Positions 19,441 to 31,114 of a DNA stretch of 64,000 nucleotides are shown here, one piece after another. The notes under the pieces are model-generated. The model saw only the letters and a list, made by a program, of their open reading frames with translations. It did not search any database and was not told where the DNA came from. The position numbers and the translations under genes were made by a program. Location of the stretch: the NCBI GenBank assembly GCA_037127315.1, contig JBBBDQ010000332.1:556001-620000 (forward strand), read 5' to 3'. Every line of letters starts with the position of its first letter. The first letter of the stretch is position 1. Source of the stretch: Ascarosepion bandense. Taxonomy: Eukaryota; Mollusca; Cephalopoda; Sepiida; Sepiidae.

Positions 19441-19734
19441 ATAAATAAGTTGAATCGCAGAAAACATAAAAGAGTCAGGTTCAATATCTCTTTTATTCTG
19501 ATATTCCTCAAAGTCATCTTTCTGCTTTCTCAACAACTTCCGCTTTCATTTCAACTTTTCATTTTTCATCTTGTTCGCTCAATGTTTGCCTCAGTAATAA
19601 CATGACTCGACCATTTGTTCGCCGATATTCGATCTCTCCATTTTTCTTTATCCCCCTCTCACTATCTACTCGGTATTTCCTTTCCTTTGCTTTATTCCTC
19701 TCACTCTCCCTTTACTTGGTCCTGGGCATGACGG

Positions 19735-20112
19735 TAAACTGCATCCAGCAGCAAAGTCTCTGATTGGGAAGTTGCGAGGAGCATGGAAACACCTCTTAAT
19801 AGCTGTTGTTCCAAGGTCTACCTTGAACCGGGGTGGTAGTACCTGTTAAGGTCCCAACTATGGGCAAATAGTTAACCCCTAAACTGGGGTCAAAACACCA
19901 TGAAACTATAAAAATACACTTTTATAGAAATATATACAAAAAAATAATTTTATAGAAAAATATACATTTTTGAAGGAATAGTATTACTAACAATACATTT
20001 TTGAAGGAATAGTATTACTAACAATACATTTTTGAAGAAAATATTATTACCATAACAATTTTTGAGGGAAAAATTATTTTCAGCAAAACATTTTTGAATA
20101 CAAAACTAAAAC
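19735..20112 (+). repeat. Unclassified repeat, 5' part (copy at 56.4-56.97 kb)
   Basis: Blocks CTGATTGGGAAGTTGCGAG, GGGGTGGTAGTACCTGTTA, CTATGGGCAAATAGTTAA and tandem ACATTTTTGAAGGAATAGTA recur in reverse complement at 56440-56970. In that paralogue the sequence runs on without the SINE that interrupts this copy at 20113. Confidence 0.65.
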
Positions 20113-20355
20113 TCAGTCAGTTAAGTGCCATACCAGATACACTCTTTGGGCGATCATGTCTCGAAAGAAACATGACTGACTGGGCAGAAGATTATCCCGC
20201 AGCAGATTGCCATTGCTTTCTACAATAGACTGTTTGCCAGCCAAGAATAGAAACGAATCTGTTCTATTTAACCTATAACGGGAGGAAAGAGATAGATTAA
20301 TACCTTTCCTAAGGGTATTTGTGCGTAAGTGGATGCTATGAATTCAACTGGAATA
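20113..20355 (-). mobile_element. tRNA-derived SINE inserted in the repeat, 5'-truncated
   Basis: Reverse copy from the tail (GTCAGTTAAGTGCCATACCAG) to mid-body (GATGCTATGAATTCAACTGGAAT); the tRNA head is missing. Comparing both sides with the 56.5 kb paralogue shows an empty site there, which fixes the ends to within about 10 bases. Confidence 0.75.
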
Positions 20356-20525
20356 GACATTTTCAGTTTTCTAAAATAGAAAAAATAAATACAAAAAATT
20401 TTAATTAAAATCTGACTAAATCAACCTTCTCACTATAACTGAACATTAAAAAAAATGCCTTAAAACCCCACCTTTTTTGTATTAAATAACCCACAGAGGT
20501 GTTGATATGCCATTAAACAAAACTC
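20356..20525 (+). repeat. Unclassified repeat, 3' part
   Basis: Continues the interrupted repeat: TTTCTAAAATAGAAAAAATAA, ATCAACCTTCTCACTATAAC and GTTGATATGCCATTAAACAAAAC match 56440-56610 in reverse complement. Confidence 0.6.
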
Positions 20526-20644
20526 AAATTCAAACTCAAACTGCCGTTATTTCTCTGCCTCCTTCCCCTTATCTGCAAACGTCTCTATCTTAAAACTCAG
20601 GATACCTGTTCACTTGTTTAATAATCATTTTTCACCTGCATTTT

Positions 20645-20915
20645 AGCCATCGATACGTCGAAACAGCGGTTCTTGTCCGCTCATCGAAATTAAGCAGCGT
20701 TTAGTACAAAAATGGGTAACTGTCTGGGAACGCAAGGCGTCTTAAGCTTGAATGTTCAGTGGTTATAATGGATAACGGGTTGAAATAAGAAATCTGAGAG
20801 TCGAATTCAAATTCCAACCGGGTTCATGACTTTCACTTACGCGTAAATACATCTAAAAAATGTATTAATCCATCTCTTTTCCCCTAGCTATGGAGTAAGC
20901 AGTAAAATTTTTCCG
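20645..20915 (+). mobile_element. Composite SINE: 5S rRNA head and tRNA-type unit
   Basis: 5S-like head (GCTCATCGAAATTAAGCAGCG, AAAATGGGTAACTGTCTGGGAA) is followed directly by a tRNA-like unit (GTTCAGTGGTTATAATGG, GAGTCGAATTCAAATTCC) and body. Diverged, but the order of modules is the same as at 40.72 kb. Confidence 0.7.
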
Positions 20916-21764
20916 AAAAAAAAAAAAATTCATCTCCGAAAAATTGTTAATGCAATATTCTTTCGTTAAAAAAAAAAGGATCATTTTTACAATCCTCAAT
21001 TATGCTTCGGTTTTAAATAAGAATCAAAATGTTGATAAGCAATAAAAAATCGGTCACCCAATTAATCTATATTGATACATTTATTCCCCTTCGATTTCTC
21101 TTTCGTCCTTTCTTTATCTTTTCCTCTCGATTTCTGTCTCTCCTCGCTCCTCACTTATTTTCATCATTCTACTTCACACTTCTTTCACCCTCTCTAATTT
21201 TATCATTCTTTATCTTCTCCGCGTTCTTGCTTTTTTCCTGGCTTTATTACCTGATATCTGCTCACCCTTTCTCTTTTAAATTTTGCTATTAGTCTATCTC
21301 CCTCTCTTCTCCTCAGTCTATATACTTTACTCTCTTTCGATTTCTGTCTCTCATTACCCACCTCAAAGAGTAGTGATTTCAATACCTGACCATAGCAGAA
21401 CAAAAACTTTGAGACTGGAATTACTAAAGGAAAATAATTGACACTGAGATATCCAGAAAAGCTTCACGATCATGACACATAGAACGAGAACAATCCATCC
21501 CAGTGAAAGGTTTCCAAGGACATGCGTAGGAAAAACAAGATATTTTGTGATTTCGTTTTATTTTGAATTTCTAAGTATACAATAAGTAAGAACGTTTCTA
21601 ATAACATAATCTTTCTATAATTATTAAGCAGTCGTCTTATACTGTAGGTATAGGAAGACATTTTTACCACGTCTTATCTAAAGGTCACCTCATACGCGGA
21701 AATATACGGTATGTTTTAATTCTTTTTTTAAAATTTAGTAGACAAAGGAAGAAGAGAATTTTTT

Positions 21765-22075
21765 TTTAATCATCTCACCCCAAGCAAGGCATTCCACTGC
21801 CACTATTGCGCATGGGGCTACATAGGGGAAGGTAAAGAGAAGGAGTGGTTAGACATAGGGAATGTCAGGAGGAAGGTGACAGATGAGTAAGGATACCGAG
21901 GATGAGGGTTGGGCAGATGAGAAGAGTGTTTGATAGAATGGGAGCAGGTTAGTGTGTTAGGAGGTGTCTATTGACCTTACATTTAAACTCCTGGAGATTG
22001 TAGCCGTCGGGGAAGCAATCGTGTGGAAGAGAATTCCACAGTCGGGAAGTGCGAGGAAAGAAACTGTTGAGTTTT
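21765..22075 (-). mobile_element. LINE 3' end (jockey/CR1-like)
   Basis: Read on the minus strand, the coding end (SLPDCGILFHTIA-type region, 22075-21990) is followed by 3' UTR and the tail CAGTGGCAGTGGAATGCC, TTGCTTGGGGTGAGATGATT, T/A run. Homologous to 36890-37145 and 59440-59937. Only the last few dozen codons remain. Confidence 0.6.
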
Positions 22076-22304
22076 GTTTAATGGCATATCAACTCCTCCT
22101 TTTTCTCTCCGTGTTAATCATTCTAGTATTTTCTTTCTTTCACTCTATTAATATTTTCTCTCGGTCTTTCACTTTACATTTTATTACACCTTCTCTCTCT
22201 CTCTCTCTCTCTCTCTCCTTTTCTCTTTGTCTTTATACTTTTTTCTCTTTCAATTTCTGTCTTTATTCACTCCCACTCTTTTTATCTTTGTACTTCGCAG
22301 TTCG

Positions 22305-22306
22305 TC

Positions 22307-22360
<54 letters not shown>
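22305..22360. repeat. (TA)n microsatellite
   Basis: Perfect TA run next to the tail of the following repeat. Confidence 0.9.
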
Positions 22361-22361
<1 letters not shown>

Positions 22362-22545
22362 ATCATATCACCCCGAGCAAGGCAGTAAGGCCACTGGTAT
22401 GCAGAGAACTACGTAAGAGTGAATAGATTGGAAAAGAGAAAGCCGGAAACCATGTCCTAAACAGGGAACAAGGGATGAGCCTCTACACCTGTTCAATAGA
22501 CGTGGGTGGAGTGTGAACCGGGCGATAGATATCTACTCCAATTTA
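22361..22545 (-). repeat. Tail-sharing SINE-like repeat, monomer
   Basis: Single reverse unit from the tail (ATCACCCCGAGCAAGGCAGT) to the head (GGGCGATAGATATCTACTCC). The 3' end abuts the (TA)n tract. Confidence 0.75.
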
Positions 22546-23020
22546 TATATTTCTTTATCTTATCATATTTCTTTATCTTATCATATTTATTATTTCTTTT
22601 TATCACTTCCCCCGCCTCCTATATTTACCTTTTACCTTCATTCTTTTTCTCCGTCACTTTCTTCCCCCACCACTGTCTGTATTTACCTTTATGTACAAAA
22701 TGTGTTTTTTTTTAATGTCATTTCATGTCTTCATCACGTTTTCATTTCTTTTTCATTTTATCTAACTTCACCTCTCATGTTGTGACCCCTAATCTCTGGT
22801 TGTTCTTTTATTGGTCTTTCTTTTTATTCCCTTTCTTTCAAACACGTTTTTACTCACTCTCTCAAACCGCTCTTCTACTCTTTCTTTACCACTTAAACTT
22901 TTTATTTTACTTTCTCTAACCTGGAAAATTAAAAAATGTAGCTTGATCGGTGTCGAACACTTTAAGAGGCGAGTTTTTCTTAAAAAAACATACAGTCATT
23001 AGTATGCAAAAATGATGATG
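22546..23020. other. Pyrimidine-rich low-complexity DNA
   Basis: T/C-rich; overlapping open frames are Phe/Leu/Ser strings without domains. Confidence 0.7.
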
Positions 23021-23400
23021 GCTATCAGACTTGGTCGGATGATAAACCTCATGAAATCGCTTTACAAGAAATTCATCGCAGCTTCACTTTAGTTCGAAGC
23101 AACATAAAAAAGCGAGGAAAGCTGTGATAGTAAAACAAAGGATGTAGAGTTTACAGTTGATGATTTGGTATACTTAAAGAACCATCATAAAAAGGAAAAT
23201 TGAACATGCGCTGGTGATCGTATTACGGGGCAGTTGAGAAGACTGGCCCTGTCTCTTATAAAATTAGAGACCAGTAAACCAGATCAGTCATTAAGACGTA
23301 TGCCGAGCATCTTCAGTCGGCGTCAATTGAGAAATGAGAAATTCTCACTACAAAGAGGCCGTTACGGAAAATAGTATTGACTGCTCCAGTGAAATCTAGC
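23020..23400 (+). pseudogene. Ty3/Gypsy-type integrase C-terminal fragment
   Basis: Plus-strand reading gives HEIALQEIHRSFTLVRSNI, then VEFTVDDLVYLKNHHKKGK and GPVSYKIRD, and a final KTYAEHLQS-like block. This is the pattern of the LTR-retrotransposon integrase C-terminal (GPY-like) domain: a D-x-VY beta strand, a basic loop, then a GP-x-SYKI strand. It contains stops and shifts (for example TGA near 23128 and 23200) and no LTR or upstream pol is recognisable. The family link is by motif recall. Confidence 0.55.
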
Positions 23401-24590
23401 GATTCTGACAGCGAGTCAAAGTTAGAACAGGTCGATTTTCCAATGCGCAAATGTCGACACCAACGTGAGAAATCAAACGATGAGTCTGATATCCCTTTTA
23501 GTAAGCAGCATATCAGGACACGACTCAAAACAACGGACAAATGCGTGTCAACGTTGAAATGGGAGGCGGGATCAGTTATTAAACCACTGATGACGATGAC
23601 TGCCAAAAGAGTTGTACCTTGTAGTCTATTTATGTACATGGAGAAGTTGCTGATGGATCACCTGGCAGCGGGGTAAGCGACGCTGTGCACGTAGGAGAAA
23701 CTTCCATTTGGGCGAAATGAACTGATGTGCCCAAAGCGGACAAAGATGAACGCTGGTCTTGGATGGAAAGATTTAAAGGTGTTGTGAATTTACTAGCAGG
23801 ATGCTGTAGATGTTGATTAGAAAAGAAAATTGCGGAAGGAAGGAAGATCACTTGAGATAGAGGATTAGATTAGCTTCGTTAAGCCATTTTAAGCAGTAGT
23901 TGAGGTCCGTGGGGAAACCGTTGAATTGTGTGTTATTTGGAGTAAGACAGGCCGTTTTGTTAAAACTAGGGTTAACTGTAAACGACCAATCCTCCAAGCA
24001 AGGCGCATGCCCATCATTAAAGGATACCATCAGATCTTTAGGCAATTTTTCCTTTTTTTGTTTGTTGTTGTTATCCCAGTGAGAATTTAAATGACATACA
24101 CTGCAGATAATGGGATATTTCTGTGTTCAATCAGAGTATGGTTGAAATTTAGGAAATTAAATGCTTAACTCGATCAGAGGTACACATTGTGTATGCGAAG
24201 GTAATTTACCCAATGTCAGTTTGAATATTACGACCTGCGATCATGGGTCGTGCATCGAGATGTCTATAGACATGTTGCCAAAAGAAAGAGAAGAAAACAA
24301 TGAACTTTTAAAAACATGACAGGCCTTTCTTTTGATGGGTGTGTATTCAGGAAAAAAACGAACTTGTGAACTTTGTATAATTAGGTGGGGTTTCAAAAAT
24401 TGGGTGGGGTTTCAAAAAAGAAATAAATGAACTTCTAAATATTGTAGAACTTTCTTTGAACGTGTGTGTCTTCAGAAAAAAAGAAAACGAAATTTTAAAC
24501 ATTAAAGACCTTTCTTCTGGGGTGTATGTTCCTCAAGAAGAAACGAGAATGCAACAGAAAAGAAGAAAACTAATTATAATTTATGTATCA
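23401..24590. other. Unassigned DNA, possibly end of the Gypsy remnant
   Basis: A 99-aa frame at 23377-23676, rich in Ser, Asp and Lys, directly follows the integrase-like region and could be its variable C-terminal tail. No domain is recognised. Beyond 23680 nothing identifiable is seen; 24330-24540 shows degenerate repetition of AAAAACGAACTT(G)TGAAC-like units. Confidence 0.35.
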
Positions 24591-24592
24591 TT

Positions 24593-25140
24593 GATGTTAT
24601 TATCATTCATTTCTCAAGATACCCAAGTACTTTTAATCTCTTTCCGAGATCACTTTCAGTGGTGTGAGTTATGGTAACAAAACATTCATTAAAACACGTA
24701 AGTCGTCAATTAATAGGATCAGCAACGAAAACTGTAGTAATGTTCTAAATTGTTTGTAAAAAGAACAGTTTTTCATGCGTTAACACGTGCATGACCATGA
24801 CATTACAACATATAACAAAATTCCATTTTGGATAATTTTCACGTTCTAATGAACGCTAAACAATTTGTCAACCGTTATATTTAAAGCAGAAAAAATTACA
24901 GAAATATTTAGCAACACAGTTTTGCCGTTATTTTTTTGTTACCATAATTCACACCCCTGAAGATGATCTCGGAAAGATATTAAAAGTACTTGGGTATCTT
25001 GAGAAACGAATGATAATAACATCTGTCAACGTTACAGATAATAAATGACATATTTCAATTATAATACGTGAAAGATTATCCGGGAGTATGAACGGATTTT
25101 ATTAAAAATAAGCAGACAATATTTACAATATATTTAATCT
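24593..25140. repeat. Inverted-repeat element, third copy at 30.91-31.12 kb
   Basis: Bases 24593-24700 (TGTTATTATCATTCATTTCTC ... GAGTTATGGTAAC) recur inverted at about 24935-25025, with the arms about 240 bases apart. Flanking sequence 25020-25140 recurs inverted at 30905-31025. The arms contain CTGAA(A/G)G(A)TGATCTCGGAAAG, which has hammerhead-like spacing but lacks a proper GAAA. Confidence 0.55.
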
Positions 25141-25488
25141 GACAATATCTAAAATAAAATTTGCTGCCTAAGTACACAAATATTCGTATAAAATCTTTTG
25201 TACAATAAAGGAAGAAGCTGATGATGGCTCGCCGGAAATAGGCCTATATTTCCGATTTACCATGAAATAACATGTCTGCCTTAATTTTTTCTTATATTTG
25301 CTCTATATGTATCTATATGCATATATATTTAGAGCTCTCTTAGAGAGTTATCCTGACACTTATTCGCTCTTCTTGTTCTTTCCAATATTTGCCAATGCTA
25401 TGTTTATCTTTCTTTTTTCTTTTTTTAATCCTTCAGCTCTCTGTTTTGTTTCTTTTCTTTTCTCGTTCTCATTTCTCTAGTTGCTTGT

Positions 25489-25489
<1 letters not shown>

Positions 25490-25536
<47 letters not shown>

Positions 25537-25540
25537 TCCC
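25490..25540. repeat. (TTTC)n microsatellite
   Basis: Perfect TTTC run within T-rich DNA. Confidence 0.85.
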
Positions 25541-25689
25541 ATAGTTTATTTCTTCTCTCTTTTCACGAGCCAGGTCTTTAGTTCGTTTTTCCTTGTTTTT
25601 CTTTATCTCTAGTTTCGTATTCTTCGAGCGGGTTTTTATTTCCATAGATGCCCAATTGGTGTAATCTTGTTCCTAAGCAAACCCATTCA

Positions 25690-27715
25690 TAGTAAATTAT
25701 GTACCTCCAGAAAAAAACAGCATGGTATGAAGGAAAAAATGCCCCAAACTAAATAAAACAAGTTTTTATCGGAAAAATGTTTATGTTATTATTATTAAGA
25801 GGATAGATCAAATTATGTTTAATTATTTAAAAAAAAATCTTTCTAACACTGTCGAAATTTGGGGAGAAATCTTGTTTTTCTTTCGTCCGTGAGTGATTTC
25901 ATTTTTACCAGGGTTTATAACGGCAAACATAATATTACGCAAGGCACTTTTTTGCCGGTGAAAGACACATTAGTTTGAAATTCTTGCAAAAATCAAATGA
26001 TAATCTGATTTAGAGGAAAACTGAAGGACTTATTTATAATTGACTGAAATCATTTTTGAAGTAATTATTTTTAGAAAATCTTGGTAAAAATATTTTTTTA
26101 CATATGTCACACCCCACCATTAATTAATTTCCTGAAATGTCTAGAAATTCGCCATTGTTTCCTTATAAATCTAATATTAATTAAATTCAGACGTCATTGG
26201 GGAATACTAATCAGTTGTCTTTTTTTCTTCAAAATTAGTCCATTTTTAGAAAATGTGCTCCGAATTGCGAAAACAAAAATGCAATAAAACTATGTTATTT
26301 TTCATTTAGATAAACTTTTAATTTCTTTTATAAATAATATATATTAAGGATATCATCGTCTGAAAAGAAAAAAAAATTCAGTGAATAATGAATTTTTACA
26401 AAATTGTTTTCATTTGTATTATTTTTTATCATAATAATTTATAAAGTTTAAAAAACCTTTAAATTCCCTCCTTCATCGTTAACGCTAAGGTGTTAAATTA
26501 ATGCCTAAAAACTATATTTACTAATCGAAAATTGAAAAGATTAATACAAATAATTTAGCCATAAGATTTTTTAAAATAATTAAAACATTTTAATTGTGTA
26601 CATGATGATTACCCGTATTTTCTTCTTACAGGTGGCTGTACATGATATATATCATTAAAAGGTCACGTTTTTTAAAGGTTGCGCTATATACATAAAGAAA
26701 CCAATATAAACATTTTCGGCAGGCTATAATTCTTTCATCTCGCTTCAGCTTTTCCTGCGCCCTACGTTTCAACATTCAACGGACTTTGCAAATCATCCTT
26801 TCAAAATTTAAAGCAAGTTTTATATTTTAATTCCTAATTTCCTAATTTTGTTATAAATAAAAAATAATTGTGAAATTCACAATTTGGGGAGGTACCTAAA
26901 AAGAATATGAAAAACAGATATAAAAAATAAAAATTAATAAATGCCATGACATTTAATAAATTATTGAGTTGCCTCTGCTGTTATATAATTTCATTCTGTT
27001 ATTAAATTGTAAAATTTTTTAAAGAAAGTTTTATATTATTTTAACTTTTAATTTTACATAAAACATCTTCAAATGTTAGGCTATAATGCTAAACTAACTA
27101 AAATTATATAAAATATTGGATAATTGCTAAAAAATATTGTGTTAAATTTTTAATATTAACAGATAGTTAAAAATTAAAAAAACGAAGCGTACGAATAAGA
27201 AAGATTATGTCCAATTCGTCTGCCCTACTTATCATTTTTTGACGGCTACTGTATGTCATGTCACTAATCGCCTCTGATAAGGCAATGATAATCTCGATAA
27301 CAAGAATGTCGTAATTAAGAAACGCTTTTATAGTACATTTCAGGAAGTAAGCAGGTAATTTTTGTTATAAGTCAGATTAAGGTATGTTTAAATTCGGTAA
27401 TTTGAATAAAATAATGTGTCATCGAGGTGAATTGTATTTTTGCAAAATTTTCTAAAACCAAGAATTGGCTTCTGTTTACAAAATGTGTCGATCGATGAAA
27501 AATGATCGAAAAATTGAATTTTTTAAAAATCAAACTATTTTAGATTTCCAGCAATATAATTTCGGTTTGAAATACACCAGGGTATTTTGCTTACTAAAAA
27601 TAGTAAATTAAATCTCTTGGGTTTCAATTAAAGCTAAAATTAAAGCTTCAAGAATTTTTTTTTTATTTTTAAAAATTGAATTTAAATTTACGTATCGAAA
27701 ATGAGTGGAGGTATT
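25690..27715 (+). repeat. AT-rich repeat of about 2 kb, copy 1
   Basis: Matched along its length by 48300-49755, for example AACAGCATGGTATGAAG, TGCAATAAAACTATG..., GAAATACACCAGGGTATTTTG and the end GAAAATGAGTGGAGGTA. Both copies are riddled with stops; short open frames (27701-27883) are not conserved. A third, inverted fragment lies at about 51850-52060. It behaves as a dispersed element without recognisable coding capacity. Confidence 0.6.
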
Positions 27716-27902
27716 TATAGAAAAACAAAGAACTCAGTTCTTTTTTCTAACTTATTTACGTTTCAGCTATTCGTTTCTTTACATTCTTTCTTAATTGCTT
27801 TTTTGTTTGTTCTTTTTCTTTCTGTTTTCTTCTTTTTCCTTTCTGACAGAATGAATATTAGTAAAATGAAGAATAATATCTGAACATAAGTGGAAATATT
27901 CC

Positions 27903-27943
27903 GACCTGAGGAAGACTACCATAATGAGTCGAAACGCGTTGTC
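27903..27943 (+). ncRNA. Hammerhead ribozyme motif, canonical core
   Basis: Stem I GAC (27903-27905) with GTC (27941-27943); core CTGAGGA (27906-27912); extra A; stem II GACT (27914-27917) with AGTC (27927-27930) around a 9-nt loop; GAAA (27931-27934); self-complementary ACGCGT (27934-27939) as stem III, and T27940 at the cleavage position. All core bases are canonical. A palindromic stem III implies action as a dimer, as described for Penelope-type hammerheads. No PLE coding remains nearby, so this is probably a relic terminal piece. Confidence 0.7.
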
Positions 27944-27989
27944 TCCGTAGCTTTTCAACTTTTTCTCATTATCTTCACATTCCCGTTTT

Positions 27990-28003
27990 TTTGTTTTTAT
28001 ATT

Positions 28004-28035
<32 letters not shown>

Positions 28036-28510
28036 ATCTTCTTTTTCTTTTTCTTTATTTCTTCTTGACATTCCTTATTATTTTCTTTTTCTTCGTTTTT
28101 CTCCCTTTTTATCTTCTTTTTTTTCTTTATTTCTTCTTGACATTCCTTATTACTTTCTTTCTTTTTTTCTTTCCCTCTTTGTGTCCTTATTATTATTATT
28201 TCATTTCTTTCTTTTTCTTTTTTATTTCCTTCTTTCATCATATAATTCTTTTTCTTTCTTTTCCTTTACTTTCCTTTTTTTATTTTTTTTATTTCTTTGT
28301 TTAACTTCTTTATTCTTTATTTTCCTTATTTATTTCTTTATTTGCTTATTTTTCCTTTCGTCTTCTTTCTTTCTTTCTTTCTTTCTTGTTTTCTTTTTTG
28401 TTTGTTTCTTTTTTCCCCTCTTTTTTCTCTTCTTTATTTCCTGTTAATTTCTTTCTTGAGTATCTTTCTTTCTATCTTTATTTCCTTACTTTTTTATTTC
28501 CCATTTTTTC

Positions 28511-28542
<32 letters not shown>

Positions 28543-28600
28543 TACATTTTTCATTCATTTTTTTTTTATTTTTCTCATTTAATTCTTTTTTGCTTTCTTA
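27990..28600. repeat. (TTTC)n-rich pyrimidine tract
   Basis: About 600 bases of T/C-rich DNA with several TTTC arrays. A segment TTTATTTCTTCTTGACATTCCTTATTA is duplicated near 28060 and 28125. The 185-aa open frame at 27890-28447 and its overlapping neighbours are translated low complexity. Confidence 0.85.
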
Positions 28601-29400
28601 GGTTTGCTGGGTTATTTCAAATTCGTATGTTCGAAAAGACTGAGAACATCGTACCGAATTCCCAGCGACTTATAGCTTCACATTTATATTGGAATATAAC
28701 TAAAAATAGCAACACAAAAACTCACTTTTTCTTCTGCACCGAATGAGAGCGTCTTTAATTATTTTCACAAATTAAACCGAGCACTTTACGTAAGGTATGC
28801 TGGTGGTGTGACACTTAGCTACGCGAAAAATGGAATCGGGGAGCCGAATTGTAACTTCCGGTCTATGTTGTTCCATTCACTTCTTATTAATTATCTTGTA
28901 GAAGACATCTTCTCAGCTGCGCACAATATAGGATTGTAAACTGGAATTTTTTGTCTCTCCAGTTCAACCCGTTTAAGGGAAATGCATAGGAAATAACAGA
29001 CGAAAGCAATATAACTCTTTTGATTGTAATTTAAAGAATGTTAATGCTTAATGGGTTCGTACCATAGAGTAAGCATATGAGATTTTTGAGCATCTATGAA
29101 TAATTTTCAGCATAATTATGGAAATGTGTTAATGTTATTTGTACCGAAGTGGAATATTAAAAGTAAATATTCACATTTTTAATAATAAAAAGAGAAGTCT
29201 TGCTCTTGAAACTCTGCAGAGAAGAGCCACATTTGCTGAAAAGAGACTCAATATTGCATTTAAACTAATCAAATTTTGTTTTTGGGTGATTTTCAGTTGT
29301 GAGAGACAAATTCAACCATACCCCAAATATATAGAAATAGAGATGAAATTCTGTGAATACTCAATGTGGGCCTGAGAAATCTTTAAAATGTGTCTAGAGT
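28601..29400. other. Unassigned DNA with a SINE scrap
   Basis: Bases 28815-28890 contain ATCGGGGAGCCGAATTGTAAC, a decayed SINE head. The rest shows no coding or repeat signature; the open frame at 29139-29375 has no recognised domain. Confidence 0.4.
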
Positions 29401-29540
29401 TAGCCCCAGGAAAATAGGTTGGGTCTTTAAAATGGGCCTGGAGTTGACCAAAAAAAAATAAGCGAGCTCTTTAAAATGGGCCTGGAGTTGACCAAAAGAA
29501 AATAAGCGAGCTCTTTAAAATGGGCCTGGAGTTGGTCCAA
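29401..29540. repeat. Three tandem copies of a 44-base unit
   Basis: TCTTTAAAATGGGCCTGGAG followed by TTGACCAAAAGAAAATAAGCGAGC is repeated three times with small changes, preceded by a diverged fourth (TCTAGAGTTAGCCCCAGG). Confidence 0.8.
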
Positions 29541-30830
29541 AGAAAAATTCCATTAGCGTAAAATTATGAAAAAAAAATAATTTAATTTATTTTTAAAATC
29601 AAATAATTCAGAAATTATTTAAATAAAATATTTGATGTTTCCTTCAAATTGATTTGCTTCAAAAAGTAGTAGTTCTTGATGGATAAAAAGCTATCTAAGC
29701 GAACCCTATCTCATATTATCTACTTTTTACTGATGAAGGATAGTCAACTAAGAAAGTTACGGTCAAAAAGCAACAGTATAAGAAACATGTGGGCTAACAC
29801 AGTACAACTAAATATGTATTTGCAGATTTCAGCTCAATATGGAACAGTATTAATGTTGCTTGTACCTAAGAGGACGATTTTAAAAAAAGGCTGTCACGCA
29901 TCTAATTAGAAAGCAGAATTTTTTGCTCTAGAAACCCTGGTCTGCAAAGAAGCGCCAAATTTACCGTAAAGACCTTCAAATTTTCATTTTTAACATTTAA
30001 ACTTCTTTCCTTTTTTTCCTCTGCATTTTATGTTCCAAAGATAGATTTAGTACGGAAAAATTACAGGGAAATGTTATGCCGACGAGAGATATATTTGGTA
30101 TCTGGCATATGGTGCGAAAACGAGTAATGATCAATTTAACGCATAAAAGGAAATTAATACGTTCTGAATATCTTCTCGAAAAAATATTCGTATCTCAGGT
30201 CGTTAGAATTAACAAAAACAAATTAAAATAAACGACAAGTGTATTTTGAAACATAATAAAACAACTTTATTCATTTTCCATCCGAGGACAACAAGGACTT
30301 GTTTGAATTTAAACCATGAATTCTTCTTGAGTGTCTGCTAGTCACCATATATTATTCATAAGTGCCTCGCTCGACCTCGAGACAAGGAAAGTAACACAAT
30401 TGTATTTTGAGTTATTGACTTTTATAGAGGGAAATAAATTATCTTCCCCTGGCACTTATATTTTTCAGAGTTGACAGCTCTATATTGTTATATATATTTT
30501 AAATAAATTAAAATTTTTATTGTAAAGTGGATCTAATAGTTGATCAAATATGCTGATTTCTTTTTTAATCAAATATTCACATTAATGTTCGAATAAATTG
30601 TTTTTTGGGTCTCTTTTCATGTTCGTCAAATTAGAAATTACTTGTATTTTGATTGGTCACCACTGAATACGTAACAATGTCTCCCTGATTGAGGGGGTTT
30701 GGCTAGTTTTGAACCTTTGAAAACTCCTCAACTTGAAATTAGCATCATCACTTGATAAGACACAGTTAGTGTCTCAAATAATATGGCTATTTTTATAGTG
30801 ATATTATGACAAATTTATTGTTATAAATTC
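29541..30830. other. Unassigned AT-rich intergenic DNA
   Basis: No gene or repeat recognised. The 77-aa open frame at 29676-29909 has no known motif. Confidence 0.4.
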
Positions 30831-30837
30831 TCTCTCT

Positions 30838-30842
30838 CTCTT

Positions 30843-30911
<69 letters not shown>
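30838..30911. repeat. (TA)n(TG)n microsatellite
   Basis: TA run followed by about 50 bases of TG. Confidence 0.95.
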
Positions 30912-30913
<2 letters not shown>

Positions 30914-31114
30914 ATAAATATCAGATTAAATAAACTGCAAACATTTTGAATAAAATCCGTTCATAATCACGGATAATCCTCCGCGTATTATAATTGAAAT
31001 ATGTCAGAAATGGATTGTAATGTTGACAGATGTTATTATCCTTCATTTCTCAAGATAACCAAGTACTTTTAAAATATTTCCGAGATCATTTTGAGGTGTG
31101 TGATTTATGAGAAT

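Noticed and set aside
25210..25250. Hammerhead-like CTGATGATGGCTCGCCGGAAATAGG
   Set aside because: The core heptamer is present, but stem II would be 3 bp with a 2-nt loop, and GAAA is not next to it.
27890..28746. Apparent multi-pass membrane protein of 185 residues
   Set aside because: Hydrophobicity comes from T-rich low-complexity DNA. The frame also covers the hammerhead at 27.9 kb, and no real membrane-protein pattern is present.
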